Assembly: GCA_038750655.1 (NCBI GenBank)
Contig: JBCDGZ010000086.1
Coordinates: 1 to 33,967, forward strand
Source of the DNA: JBCDGZ01 sp038750655
GTDB taxonomy: Bacteria > Bacteroidota > Bacteroidia > Chitinophagales > Saprospiraceae
Length of the DNA stretch: 33,967 nt
Direction of reading: 5' to 3'
Below, piece by piece: positions 25,783-33,967 of this stretch; the first letter of the stretch is position 1, and each line of letters begins with the position of its first letter. A program made the translations under genes and the position numbers. Below the pieces are notes generated by a model. The model was not told the origin of the DNA and searched no databases. It worked only from the letters and a program-made list of their open reading frames with translations.

Positions 25783-26142
25783 ATGAACAAAACTTTTGGC
25801 GTACTCTTCTTCCTTCTGGCCTTCTTCTTCACGGCTTGTGGCCCTAAAGAGGACGAGCGATTGCCCGATGATCGGCTGATTAACCTGCTAGCTGATATTC
25901 ACCTGGCAGAGGCGGCTATGCAACAAGCCTACAAGGAAACTAAGGATAGCTTGGCGGGCGTCTACTACGAACAAATTTATACCATTCACAAGGTTTCGGA
26001 GGCGCAGCTGGAAGCGGAGTTGAAGTATTTGCAAAGCCACCCTGATTTAGCGGAGGCTATTTACGGACAGGTATTGGAGGTGTTGAATGAGCGCGATCTG
26101 AGGAATGACAATAAGCAAAGCAAGCCAGATAAAAAAAAGTAA
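25783..26142 (+). CDS. DUF4296 lipoprotein
   Basis: A 119-residue lipoprotein precursor with signal MNKTFGVLFFLLAFFFTAC and the lipobox cysteine at C19. The mature part, DDRLINLLADIHLAEAAM, then helices ending in a Lys-rich tail, matches DUF4296, a family restricted to Bacteroidota and of unknown role. An earlier in-frame TTG at 25774 overlaps sixA; the ATG at 25783 gives a proper signal peptide. It is co-oriented with sixA and is followed by a strong hairpin that includes its stop codon. Confidence 0.85.
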   Translation: MNKTFGVLFFLLAFFFTACGPKEDERLPDDRLINLLADIHLAEAAMQQAYKETKDSLAGVYYEQIYTIHKVSEAQLEAELKYLQSHPDLAEAIYGQVLEVLNERDLRNDNKQSKPDKKK

Positions 26143-26169
26143 AGTCTTCTGGGATCGAAGACTTTACTT
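26137..26169 (+). terminator. 13-bp perfect hairpin at the end of the sixA-DUF4296 unit
   Basis: AAGTAAAGTCTTC (26137-26149), 7-nt loop, GAAGACTTTACTT (26157-26169). The stop codon TAA lies inside the left arm. No T-run follows on the plus strand, but the A-tract before it would give one on the minus strand. Confidence 0.6.
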
Positions 26170-26320
26170 AGACTTATGAGAGAATAATTAAAAGGCTACA
26201 CCAAAAATACAGGAATTCACTTTGCGATGTTGAGTCAACTATTGAAATAGGATTTTTCTGTAATAAAAAGGTGATTTGGATGATTGAACCCCACTATTTG
26301 AGGCCTGTAAAAGCGGTCTA

Positions 26321-26338
26321 AACTTAACAATAACTTAA
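26321..26338 (+). promoter_or_regulatory. 11-bp-spaced direct repeat, candidate response-regulator box
   Basis: AACTTAA occurs at 26321-26327 and again at 26332-26338, an exact 11-bp period, as expected for tandem binding of OmpR/PhoB-class regulators. CTTAACA resembles known Pho boxes. It lies upstream of the -7 element at 26372-26379, so it may be the regulator's own site. Confidence 0.45.
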
Positions 26339-26371
26339 TCTCTTGCCCATTTAATATGCCGTATCTATGTT

Positions 26372-26379
26372 TACTTTTG
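26372..26379 (+). promoter_or_regulatory. -7 element of the response regulator gene
   Basis: TACTTTTG matches TAnnTTTG, 34 nt before the ATG at 26414. There is no clear -33 element at the normal distance, consistent with an activator-dependent promoter. Confidence 0.5.
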
Positions 26380-26413
26380 TGCAAATTGAAGGTAAACATC
26401 AAGTTAAAACCTA

Positions 26414-27103
26414 ATGGGAAACACAATTAAAAAAATCCTTGTCGTTGATGATGAACCGGACATTCTCGAGTTCATCAGCTACAATCTTCGCAAGGAAAAC
26501 TATCAGGTAGAAGTATCTGACAACGGTAAAGCCGCCATTGAACTGGCTAGTAAAATCAAACCTGACCTTATTATTTTGGACATCATGATGCCTGAAATGG
26601 ATGGGGTAGAGGTCTGTCGTCAATTGCGCGGGATCAAAGCCTTCGAAGATGTTATTATTGTATTTCTCACTGCGAGAAATGAGGACTTCACCCAAATTGC
26701 TGCTCTAGATGCTGGTGGAGATGATTTTATTAATAAGCCGATTCGCCCCCGAGTCCTCCTCAGTCGTATTAAGGCTCTTTTTCGTCGCTCGGAACGAGGC
26801 AATAAGCAGATCAGCAGTGAACGTATCGAATTAGGCGAACTGATCATCGACCCTGAGATGGTGACGGTAATTGATCAGAAGAACAAAGTAGAACTTGCCA
26901 AAAAGGAATTCGAATTACTCAAACTACTCGCTTCCCGCCCTGGGAAGGTATTTACGCGCGAAGAAATTTTTAGTAAGGTTTGGGGAATGGATGTCATCGT
27001 TGGTAACCGTACCATTGACGTCCATATCCGTAAGTTACGTGAAAAATTGAGTAAAGATTACATCAAAACCGTTAAAGGTATCGGTTATAAGTTGGAGTTT
27101 TGA
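26414..27103 (+). CDS. OmpR/PhoB-family response regulator
   Basis: A 229-residue regulator with a receiver domain (1-120): acidic pair D12/D13, phosphoacceptor D56 (LIILDIMMP), T in FLTAR, and the conserved Lys in INKPIRP. A winged helix DNA-binding domain (about 130-228) has the KKEFELLKLLAS and VGNRTIDVHIRKLREKL motifs. It belongs to the PhoB/RprY-like group. The kinase follows 34 nt downstream, so they form a two-component pair. An upstream 11-bp-spaced repeat may allow autoregulation. A phosphate-response role is suggested by similarity of this RR-HK type to PhoB-PhoR, not shown. Confidence 0.94.
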   Translation: MGNTIKKILVVDDEPDILEFISYNLRKENYQVEVSDNGKAAIELASKIKPDLIILDIMMPEMDGVEVCRQLRGIKAFEDVIIVFLTARNEDFTQIAALDAGGDDFINKPIRPRVLLSRIKALFRRSERGNKQISSERIELGELIIDPEMVTVIDQKNKVELAKKEFELLKLLASRPGKVFTREEIFSKVWGMDVIVGNRTIDVHIRKLREKLSKDYIKTVKGIGYKLEF

Positions 27104-27137
27104 TAAATACTTAGTATCCTAGTTATCAAAGCGCTAT

Positions 27138-28187
27138 ATGTTGAAGAATGCTACACCACATCAGATAGCTATTTACTCTGTGTCCATCATTTTTGGAATG
27201 GTGGCTGCTGTACTCGTCTTTTTACGGCTCACCGAGGTACTGGTTCTAAATTGGGGGGTGCTGTTTTTTATACTGCTGGCCTTCTTTTGCCTGAGCTATT
27301 TTGTTGTACTCAATGCTCTCAAACGCTACATTTACCGCAAAATTAAACTCATCTACAAGAGTATCCATCGCTTTAAAGTCACCGCTAAAGATAAAATCAG
27401 GGACGTAGACATTAATACTGACATTATCGGAGAGGTAGAGAAGGAAGTGTCCAATTGGGTCAACAGTCAAAACAAGGAAATCGAATCCCTCAAATCCCTA
27501 GAGGCCTACCGCCGCAATTTTCTTGGCGATATTTCTCACGAACTCAAAACACCGATCTTCAGTATTCAAGGCTATATTCATACGCTTTTGGATGGTGGGC
27601 TGTACGACGAAAAAATTAACCGCTCCTATTTGGTCAAAGCGGCAAGTAATGTGGAACGCCTGCAAACCATTGTGTCGGATTTAGAGTCGATTGCCAAGCT
27701 CGAATCCGGAACCTTGATGCTGGATATGCAGCCCTTTGATATTCGAGCATTAGCGGAGGAGGTGCTAGAAGACATGGAGATCATGGCCAAGGAACGCAAG
27801 ATTTCCCTGCTTTTCAAAGAAGGCGCCGACCGCGGCTTCACCGTCCACGCCGACCGCGAAAACATCCGCCAAGTCCTCACCAATCTCATCGCCAACTCCC
27901 TCAAATACGGCAATGACAATGGCCACACCAAGCTGGCCTTCTACGACATGGACAAATACATCCTCATCGAAGTGGCCGACAACGGCATTGGCATCAAAGA
28001 AACCGACCTCAAGCGGGTCTTCGAGCGTTTCTACCGGGTCGATAAAAGCCGCTCGCGGACCCAGGGAGGCTCCGGCCTCGGCCTCTCGATTGTCAAGCAC
28101 ATCATCGAAGCCCACCAGCAAACCGTCAATGTACGGAGCGCCGCCGGTGTAGGCTCCACCTTCGGCTTCACCCTGGCCAAGGTCTAA
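27138..28187 (+). CDS. PhoR-like sensor histidine kinase
   Basis: A 349-residue inner-membrane kinase. Two hydrophobic segments (about 10-30 and 37-58) with almost no periplasmic loop between them imply that it does not sense with an external domain. A basic linker leads to the HisKA domain, with phosphoacceptor H134 (ISHELKTP), and to the HATPase_c domain with the N box (LTNLIANSLKYG), G1 DNGIG, F box FERFYRVD and G2 GGSGLGLSIVK. No PAS or long HAMP is seen. The partner regulator is directly upstream. The stop is only 6 nt from the convergent T9SS cargo gene. Confidence 0.93.
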   Translation: MLKNATPHQIAIYSVSIIFGMVAAVLVFLRLTEVLVLNWGVLFFILLAFFCLSYFVVLNALKRYIYRKIKLIYKSIHRFKVTAKDKIRDVDINTDIIGEVEKEVSNWVNSQNKEIESLKSLEAYRRNFLGDISHELKTPIFSIQGYIHTLLDGGLYDEKINRSYLVKAASNVERLQTIVSDLESIAKLESGTLMLDMQPFDIRALAEEVLEDMEIMAKERKISLLFKEGADRGFTVHADRENIRQVLTNLIANSLKYGNDNGHTKLAFYDMDKYILIEVADNGIGIKETDLKRVFERFYRVDKSRSRTQGGSGLGLSIVKHIIEAHQQTVNVRSAAGVGSTFGFTLAKV

Positions 28188-28193
28188 GCCCGA

Positions 28194-30065
28194 CTATTCA
28201 ACGACCAATCTGGTCCAGCCCCGCCGATCTTTTCCCACCAATTCCAACAAGTAAACGCCCGCTGGCCATCCGCTTAAATCAAGCTCCTGCCTTCCAGCAC
28301 CAAGCGATTGATTCAGCATCCGCTGCCCCGCTACATTATAAACCGATAAATCAAACCGGCCTTCCTCCTCCGGCAATTCAAGCTGAAAATACCCTTTGCT
28401 AGGATTTGGAAAAACGGCAACTTCCAGCCCCTCCTCCAACTCGTCAAGACTCGTACAGAGCACTAGACTCAGGGGGCGCGTTACCTCCGCCGAGCAGTTG
28501 AGTTTACTGACATAGCTATACGTAATATTGATCGTGGTCTCATCAGTGATCGCCGAAAGATCAAGCATATTATCGCGGATAAAGGGCCCCGAATAGATGC
28601 CGCCAGCTGGCGTCCCCCCCGTCAGCGGCAATTGTTGATTGCTGAGGCAGAGCGTGTCTTCCATCTCCAAGCTGACCGAAGGCAGAGGGGCGTATTGAAC
28701 CACGTCCGTAAGCGTGGCTACTGAGGGGGAAGTACAGGCTTCTGAGGAAGTGACCGTAAAGGTAACGATGTCCCCATTTTGGAGGCTAGAGTCCGCGTAA
28801 GTACGGGAGTTATTGTTAATAGGGGTACCATTGACAGACCATTCGTAGACAGGGTCGCTTCCCTCATTGATTACTTCTGCAATAAATTCGTAGAGGTCGC
28901 CCTCACAAGGTCGACTATTACAAACCTCAATAAAGAATGCTTCTACCGGAACTACGGGCTGCACAACGACGCTAAGTTGCTGGCACAAAGAGGAGCTTTC
29001 GAGGCAGCGATAATCCGTTGTAACGCAACATTCCAGCACATCGCCATCCTGGAAGCTGTCGCTGCTGAACTCGGCACCGTTGATCCCCACCGGCACGCCA
29101 TTTAAAGTCCACTGATAAGCTTGTGGGCTAAGATTGGCGTCATGGGCAATATGAAAAGAAGCCATTTCGCCCTCACAGATTTCCAATTGATTAGCCTGTA
29201 ACTGCACGGGGTCACTTAGTTGGCGCTGTACTGTTACAAAGCTTTGATAAGTATCCGTACCGTTAGCATTTGTCACCTGAAGGGAAACGGGGTATTGCCC
29301 AGGTAATGGGAAGGTCATGCAAGGGGAGGCTTCTGAGGAAGTGCTGCCGTCATAGAACTCCCAAAGGTAGCTTTGAGCATTCATACTGGTATTTTCAAAA
29401 CAAACTTCTTCCCCTGAGCAATTAACCGGAAAAGCGGTACGAAACCCTGCTGTCGGCACCGAACTATTGCATACATCTTCAATGGCCAATGCGGGAATTT
29501 GTAGAAAAGCACTGCTTTTGGTGATGGCCATACTGGCATAGCCCCAACCGTAGACGATATCATTGTCTCGGACGACTCTGAAGCCGAAATAGCCTTCAAC
29601 GGGCTGTCCGCAGGTGTTATTTTCCCAGTTGCCGAAGGCTGTATAGCCGGCAAAGCCATAGCCAGCTGCACCAAAAATGACACTGCTTTGGTGTAGCCAA
29701 TTTTGATTGCTGTCAATAGGTGCTCCTACGTCTAATCGCTGTAAATTATTAAAAGAATCTACTATGAATTCTATGCGGCTGTCTGACGTAATTATAACGC
29801 CACCGTTGAATTGATTATCAAAACAGTTGGTGGAATAAGCCTGGAATTTGATAGAGCTAAGGCTATCGCAAAGAAGATTGATAGTGAAGTTTTTTACATT
29901 AGGACCCTCACAAAAGGTGGGCCGATCGGTCCACAATTGGCCACCATAGGGGCCTAATCCGATACGATATAAATTATCATCGTTGCCTACAAGGACTTGT
30001 GCAGTGCTAGAAAAGGGAATCAGTGAAAGGAGCAAAAACAAAGGGGGTAGAATAGCTAGGCGCAT
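28194..30065 (-). CDS. PKD/Ig-domain protein with T9SS type A sorting domain
   Basis: A secreted 623-residue protein. A signal peptide (MRLAILPPLFLLLSLIPFSSTAQ) is followed by a cysteine-containing beta-rich N-terminal part. A PKD domain (about 215-285, with SYLWEFYDGS and FPLPGQYPVSLQVTN) and two Ig-like or PKD-like segments (YQWTLNGVPVG, YEWSVNGTPIN) come next. The last 75 residues are a T9SS type A sorting domain (VAVFPNPSKGYFQLELP...GVYLLELVG, ending RLVVE). No catalytic domain is evident, so an adhesive or cell-surface structural role is inferred. The frame opens at 30101, but the signal peptide fits the start at 30065. The gene is convergent with the histidine kinase. Confidence 0.87.
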   Translation of the reverse strand: MRLAILPPLFLLLSLIPFSSTAQVLVGNDDNLYRIGLGPYGGQLWTDRPTFCEGPNVKNFTINLLCDSLSSIKFQAYSTNCFDNQFNGGVIITSDSRIEFIVDSFNNLQRLDVGAPIDSNQNWLHQSSVIFGAAGYGFAGYTAFGNWENNTCGQPVEGYFGFRVVRDNDIVYGWGYASMAITKSSAFLQIPALAIEDVCNSSVPTAGFRTAFPVNCSGEEVCFENTSMNAQSYLWEFYDGSTSSEASPCMTFPLPGQYPVSLQVTNANGTDTYQSFVTVQRQLSDPVQLQANQLEICEGEMASFHIAHDANLSPQAYQWTLNGVPVGINGAEFSSDSFQDGDVLECCVTTDYRCLESSSLCQQLSVVVQPVVPVEAFFIEVCNSRPCEGDLYEFIAEVINEGSDPVYEWSVNGTPINNNSRTYADSSLQNGDIVTFTVTSSEACTSPSVATLTDVVQYAPLPSVSLEMEDTLCLSNQQLPLTGGTPAGGIYSGPFIRDNMLDLSAITDETTINITYSYVSKLNCSAEVTRPLSLVLCTSLDELEEGLEVAVFPNPSKGYFQLELPEEEGRFDLSVYNVAGQRMLNQSLGAGRQELDLSGWPAGVYLLELVGKDRRGWTRLVVE

Positions 30066-30202
30066 AATCTTTGGTTTTAGTTGTACGTCTATTAGCCACA
30101 AGCAGATTCGGAAGAACTGCTTGAATTGCTAATTGAAGAGAAAGCCAAAACCAAAATAAAAGTACAGAATCATCTCAAAAATAACAAAATAATTGCTATT
30201 TA

Positions 30203-31564
30203 TTAGTCTTGCGCCCCGATTTGCTGCTCGATAATGGCCTCGCTGAGCACAGAATCTTTCTTGACGACCTGCTGAGCAATGCCCTCCATAGCCTTCGGCA
30301 GCGGAATCTCATCCAACTGTGCCTTCAGCACATTCTTGACCTCCACAAAGGCCGGGACATCCTCCTCTGGCATCGGATCAGGGGGAGGCAGGTTTTCGCG
30401 CAGGTGATTGACCTGGCGGCCATTCTTCCAAAAGCGGAAGCAAACATGCGGTCCCGTCGCCAATCCCGTCGAGCCGACGTAGCCGATGGTCTGCCCTTGT
30501 TTGACATGAACGCCGGGGTGAATCCCCTTAGCAAAGCGTTGCATATGCAAGTATTGCGTCTGGTAGACCTTATCGTGCTTAATTTTCACATAATTGCCAT
30601 TGCCGCGCGTACGGCTGGCCTTGGTGACGATACCGTCCGCCACCGCATAGATAGGCGTACCGCGAGGAGCGGCGTAATCGGTACCCAAGTGGGCCTTGCG
30701 ACGGCGCAGCACCGGATGAAAGCGGCGCAGGTTGTAGCGCGAAGAAATACGGGAGTATTTGACCGGAGATTTCAAAAAGGCCTTTTTCATTGGCCGCGCC
30801 TCCAAGTCGTAGAAGCCATTATGCTTATCATTTTCGAAGTAAATGGCGTAGTATTCATTGTCAAAATTCTTGAAATAGGCGGCGTGAATATCGCCAACGC
30901 CCACCGGCTGCCCATTGATGTACTGCTGTTCGAATACCAGCTTGAACTGATCATTGCGCTGGATGTGGTGAAAATCGATCGACCAGGCGAAGGCATCTTC
31001 CATGCGGGCCGTCAGCTCATAGCTCAGGCCATTGTCGGTCATGGTATTCCACAGCGAGGATTCTATGACGCCGGAGGCGGTGCGGATTTCGGTGGCGATC
31101 GGCCGCTCAACGATCTCCGCCTTTTTTTCTTTCAAATCATAAACGACATAGCGATAGACACTAGGTTCATAGATGAAGTAATCAGCTGCCTGGCTACTGT
31201 CTTTGGCCAGAATCATGTATTTATTACCTGCCCGGAGATTGCGGACATCAAAGACCCCTTTGGTCTCCCGAGCCAGCTCATCGATGGTGAGGTAGTCTAC
31301 TTTGTGGCGGAGCAGGATGTCGGCCAAAAATTCATTGGGCTTGATCTGCTCCTCGGCGTGAAAGAAGGTATCGAGGGCGAAGCCGTACTTGAGGGTAGGC
31401 TTGATAATTTCAAAATTACTGATGGGCGTACTGGCTGCTTTAAGCGAAGCTTGTTGTAACTGTTGCTGTTTGAAAACCAGTTGAGAGATTAAAACGATTG
31501 AGGCAATGCCTGCACAGATGATTGTAAATATGCGCTTCTTTTTACGGGTGTTGTTAGACTCCAA
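30203..31564 (-). CDS. M23 family peptidase (LytM/LysM-less), membrane-anchored
   Basis: A 453-residue envelope protein anchored by an N-terminal helix (about 11-31) after a basic MESNNTRKKKR. A long central region (about 50-270) resembles the extracytoplasmic opacity-associated/M23 N-terminal domain. The M23 (LytM) domain is at about 285-395, with H292-x3-D296 (HLGTDYAAP) and H340. The last motif, usually HxH, is H373-V-C375 (GPHVCFRF): Cys takes the place of a zinc-ligand His. A Cys ligand is chemically plausible, and related Bacteroidota M23 proteins share GPHVC from memory. The protein likely cuts peptidoglycan cross-links or regulates such enzymes. It starts with TTG at 31564, since no ATG fits. 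Confidence 0.88.
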   Translation of the reverse strand: MESNNTRKKKRIFTIICAGIASIVLISQLVFKQQQLQQASLKAASTPISNFEIIKPTLKYGFALDTFFHAEEQIKPNEFLADILLRHKVDYLTIDELARETKGVFDVRNLRAGNKYMILAKDSSQAADYFIYEPSVYRYVVYDLKEKKAEIVERPIATEIRTASGVIESSLWNTMTDNGLSYELTARMEDAFAWSIDFHHIQRNDQFKLVFEQQYINGQPVGVGDIHAAYFKNFDNEYYAIYFENDKHNGFYDLEARPMKKAFLKSPVKYSRISSRYNLRRFHPVLRRRKAHLGTDYAAPRGTPIYAVADGIVTKASRTRGNGNYVKIKHDKVYQTQYLHMQRFAKGIHPGVHVKQGQTIGYVGSTGLATGPHVCFRFWKNGRQVNHLRENLPPPDPMPEEDVPAFVEVKNVLKAQLDEIPLPKAMEGIAQQVVKKDSVLSEAIIEQQIGAQD

Positions 31565-31704
31565 AGTTGAGGGGATTTTTAAAGGATGCTTAATCTAATG
31601 GGCAATTGTTTTTATAAGATGACCAAATATAGGATGTAGCAACGGAATTTACCAAATTTTATCTGCGAATTAACGCTTTGCTAAAACTATCAATAGCCTT
31701 GCCA

Positions 31705-33648
31705 TTATTTGCGCAGAATCACATCGACTCTACGGCTGCGCAGCCGTTCGTTTTCCGTATTGTTTTGATTGAGACTGCCTAGCCCTTCGTTGCGCACCAC
31801 TTTGTTGATGGTAATACCCGATTGTTTGAGGTAATCAACAATGGCTTTTGCTCGCTTTTCGGAGAGCTTTTGGTTGTAGGAAGAAGCCCCAATGTTATCG
31901 GCATAGCCAACGACTTCTACCATCCAGTCTTCCTCTTTTTGCAACAGATTAATCAATGCCTTGAGTTCGTTTTCGGTGCTCTCTGAGATGTTGTAGGAGT
32001 CAAATTCAAAGAACAACTGAATGCGTTTTTCCCGTATTTCGATGCCTTTGGAGACAAACTCCGGCTTGGGCATATTTTGCGGTGTCAGTGGTAGTTTGAC
32101 CAGAATCGGAGCTACGTTATCCTGTGATTCGAGGAACTGGGCTTCGATGAAGTAATCGTATCCCGGCACTTCGATTTGGAAAGAGTAGCCCTTGTTGCCG
32201 GGCAGGCAAATGAAGAACCAGCCGTTTTCGTCGGCGCTAACTTCCCACTTCTGTTGTTTGGAGCCGATGCGGACTGTGCGGGCGGCGATGGGCTCGCGCG
32301 TCTCGGCGTCGTAGACCCTGCCTTCGACGTGCACCATCGCATCGGGGCGGAGATGCAGCGGCAGCTCGACTTTATAGATGTCCAATCCACCCTTGCCACC
32401 TTTGCGCGCCGAAGAGATGTAGGCTGTTTTGCCATTTCCTTGTACATAAAAGCCCATTTCTTTAGCTGGCGAGTTGATTGGAAAGCCCATATTGCTGACC
32501 TGCGTCCATTGGCCATTGACTTTGCGGGCGATGAATAGATCGCCATCTCCTTGCCCGGCGTGGCCGGTGGAGGAGAAGTAGAGCGTTTGACCATCGCTAG
32601 AGATGAAGGGCGCTTCCTCATCGCCGGGCGTATTGATGGCTGGGCCGAGGTTCTGCGGTAGGCTCCAGTCGCCGTTGTCCATCAGGTAGCTGACCCAGAG
32701 GTCGGCGCCGCCCAGGCCTTCCTTGCGGGTACTGCTGAAGTACATCGCCTGGCCGTCGCAGGTGATGGTGGGCTGAGAATCCCAGAAGGTGGAGTTGAGG
32801 TGGCCTTCGAGGCGTTTGACTTCCGTCACTTCGCCGTGGTCCAGCGAGGCGCGGTAGATGTCGCAGCCTCCTTCGGTATCGCTGCGCATGCAGCCGGCGA
32901 AGTAAAAGGCTCGGCCGTGGGTTTCGAACTTGGCCATGCCCTCGTTTTTCTTGGTGTTGATGGTGGAGCCGAAGGAGCGACTTTGGCCCCATTGGCCTTT
33001 TTTATAGTTGCAGATGTAAACATTTTCGTTGTCATTCTTCTCCTGGCGGGTAAAAACCAGCTGCAAGCCATCGCTGGTGATGGTGGGCAGGTAATCATCG
33101 TAGCCAGAGTTGACATTGCTGCCCAGGTTTTGTGGGCGATCGTAGCTATTGGTGGTATCTAACTGGGCGATGTAAGCGCAGTTGTCCTGGCGTTCCCTGA
33201 GCAGTAGGTCGTAGCTGATTTCCAGGCCTGATTCCTTTTGTTTGTTAGCGTAGCTTTGTCCCTTCATTTCCTCATAGCGGCCGTAGAAATAGTTAGCCAT
33301 TTCCACATTATCACTTTTAAAATAGGCTTCTCCACATTCAAAAAAAGCAGCACGAGACATCTTTTCGTCTAGTTCGAAAGACATTTCCAGATTTTCGATA
33401 GCTAAAGCGTATTTGCCCATTTGCATATATACCCGCCCCAATTCGAGGAAGGCAACAGCAAAGTCGTCTTTAATTTTGATGGTATGGCGGAGTTGCTTTT
33501 CCGCTTTGCGGTACTCTCCGGAGTTGATAAAGGCCTGTGCGGCGCGCAGCGATTTTTTAGCACTGTTGGTTTCTACAAAGTCCTTGCTCGGTTGAGCCGC
33601 AAGGGCCAGGCCTAAAAACAGTATGATAACAGTAAAGGTTGTTTTCAT
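31705..33648 (-). CDS. PorE-like TPR/PD40/OmpA-family protein
   Basis: A 647-residue envelope protein with a signal peptide (MKTTFTVIILFLGLALAAQ). It has TPR repeats (about 30-125, e.g. EYRKAEKQLRHTIKIKDDFAVAFLELG), and a PD40/WD40-like beta-propeller (about 180-425, with repeats such as DGQTLYFSSTGHAGQGDGDLF and DGQAMYFSSTRKEGLGG). A carboxypeptidase regulatory-like domain (about 435-510) follows. A C-terminal OmpA peptidoglycan-binding domain (about 535-647) has FFEFDSYNI, GYADNIGASSYN and LSEKRAKAIVDYL. This order is that of PorE, a peptidoglycan-linked T9SS component. PorE is a lipoprotein, but here no lipobox cysteine follows the signal peptide, and paralogs with the same layout exist, so the identity is not assured. 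Confidence 0.9.
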   Translation of the reverse strand: MKTTFTVIILFLGLALAAQPSKDFVETNSAKKSLRAAQAFINSGEYRKAEKQLRHTIKIKDDFAVAFLELGRVYMQMGKYALAIENLEMSFELDEKMSRAAFFECGEAYFKSDNVEMANYFYGRYEEMKGQSYANKQKESGLEISYDLLLRERQDNCAYIAQLDTTNSYDRPQNLGSNVNSGYDDYLPTITSDGLQLVFTRQEKNDNENVYICNYKKGQWGQSRSFGSTINTKKNEGMAKFETHGRAFYFAGCMRSDTEGGCDIYRASLDHGEVTEVKRLEGHLNSTFWDSQPTITCDGQAMYFSSTRKEGLGGADLWVSYLMDNGDWSLPQNLGPAINTPGDEEAPFISSDGQTLYFSSTGHAGQGDGDLFIARKVNGQWTQVSNMGFPINSPAKEMGFYVQGNGKTAYISSARKGGKGGLDIYKVELPLHLRPDAMVHVEGRVYDAETREPIAARTVRIGSKQQKWEVSADENGWFFICLPGNKGYSFQIEVPGYDYFIEAQFLESQDNVAPILVKLPLTPQNMPKPEFVSKGIEIREKRIQLFFEFDSYNISESTENELKALINLLQKEEDWMVEVVGYADNIGASSYNQKLSEKRAKAIVDYLKQSGITINKVVRNEGLGSLNQNNTENERLRSRRVDVILRK

Positions 33649-33786
33649 TGGTGTCCATGGTTACTTACACAATTAAATAGGTGGAGGGAAACAAAGCTTG
33701 AAGTTAAAAAGAGGGGACATATGCAGGACTCATAGGTCAATCTGCAATAATGTTGCCGATTTTAGTGTCACATATTTGGAGGAGGG

Positions 33787-33967
33787 CTAGTAAGGGATGT
33801 CGTCCTTTGGTTTTTCCTGGTTTTCTGCGCCTGCTTCTAGTAGGGAGGCGCTGGCTGATTTTTTGCTGAACTCTTTTAATTCGGGGTCTTCAGGCGTAGC
33901 TTCCTTCAAGGGCCTTTCAAATTTAACGATTAACTGATAACGCTTGTTCATGCCTTTGATCATTGGC
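33787..33967 (-). CDS. 3' end of an unidentified gene (partial)
   Basis: The last 60 codons of a minus-strand frame, ending at TAG (33789-33787) and open to the window edge. The visible C-terminus reads MNKRYQLIVKFE, then a Glu/Pro-rich tail ending DDIPY. I do not recognise the family. Methionines at 33963 and about 33951 could be starts of a short protein, but no promoter can be examined. It is 138 nt upstream of the OmpA-family gene on the same strand. Confidence 0.5.
   Translation of the reverse strand, partial: PMIKGMNKRYQLIVKFERPLKEATPEDPELKEFSKKSASASLLEAGAENQEKPKDDIPY

Noticed and set aside
30209..31459. A 416-codon plus-strand open frame opposite the M23 peptidase gene
   Set aside because: It is antisense to a clearly recognisable gene, has no family likeness and its composition mirrors the codon structure of the opposite strand.

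Overview
The window looks like a chromosomal housekeeping segment of a member of the Bacteroidota, plausibly a saprospirian (Lewinella/Haliscomenobacter-like) bacterium. Three things point to the phylum: two secreted proteins end in type IX secretion (T9SS) type A sorting domains, a DUF4296-type lipoprotein is present, and several genes are preceded by the Bacteroidota sigma-A promoter form (TTG or TTTG, 17-23 bp, TAnnTTTG). The bacillithiol enzyme BshC, the PorE-like OmpA protein and an HNH/AP2 protein fit as well. The genus-level placement is inference only. I found no rRNA, tRNA, CRISPR array, insertion-sequence transposase or replication origin.

Layout. 1-4.6 kb: ribD (minus), a free-standing HNH/AP2-type DNA-binding protein behind a 470-bp gene-free stretch, hemE and accD. 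4.7-10 kb: bshC (minus), divergent from a glpK-mnmH-selD cluster whose last two genes make selenophosphate and use it for tRNA 2-selenouridine. 10-12.9 kb: lnt and a lone DppB/OppB-type permease, closed by a terminator. 12.9-14.4 kb: an A+T-richer patch with an FMN reductase and a Crp-family regulator, separated by a densely hairpin-forming element that includes a perfect 22-bp palindrome. 14.6-19.6 kb: a beta-barrel protein (minus), then engB overlapping a long PlsB/PlsC-type acyltransferase, a voltage-gated cation channel and a ThiY/NMT1-like protein without a signal peptide. 19.6-25.1 kb: mostly minus-strand genes (Spy-like T9SS cargo, NUDIX hydrolase, rhomboid protease, RlmH, SWIM zinc-finger protein) plus a DEDDh exonuclease on the plus strand. 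25.3-28.2 kb: SixA, a DUF4296 lipoprotein, and a PhoB/PhoR-like response regulator and histidine kinase. 28.2-34 kb (all minus): a PKD-containing T9SS cargo protein, an M23 peptidase, a TPR/PD40/OmpA protein and the 3' end of one more gene.

Connections. SelD supplies selenophosphate to MnmH. SixA next to a two-component pair suggests phosphohistidine signalling. The two sorting-domain proteins need T9SS, and the OmpA protein has the domain order of the T9SS component PorE. Cell-envelope work dominates: Lnt, acyltransferase, M23 peptidase, OmpA protein, beta-barrel and rhomboid.

The strongest leads are the structured element at 13588-13763, a TVEGWNE selectivity filter in the channel, two genes whose promoter sits only about 6 nt from the start codon (predicted leaderless mRNAs), an HNH/AP2 protein with a degenerate nuclease motif, and an M23 peptidase with Cys in place of a zinc-ligand His.
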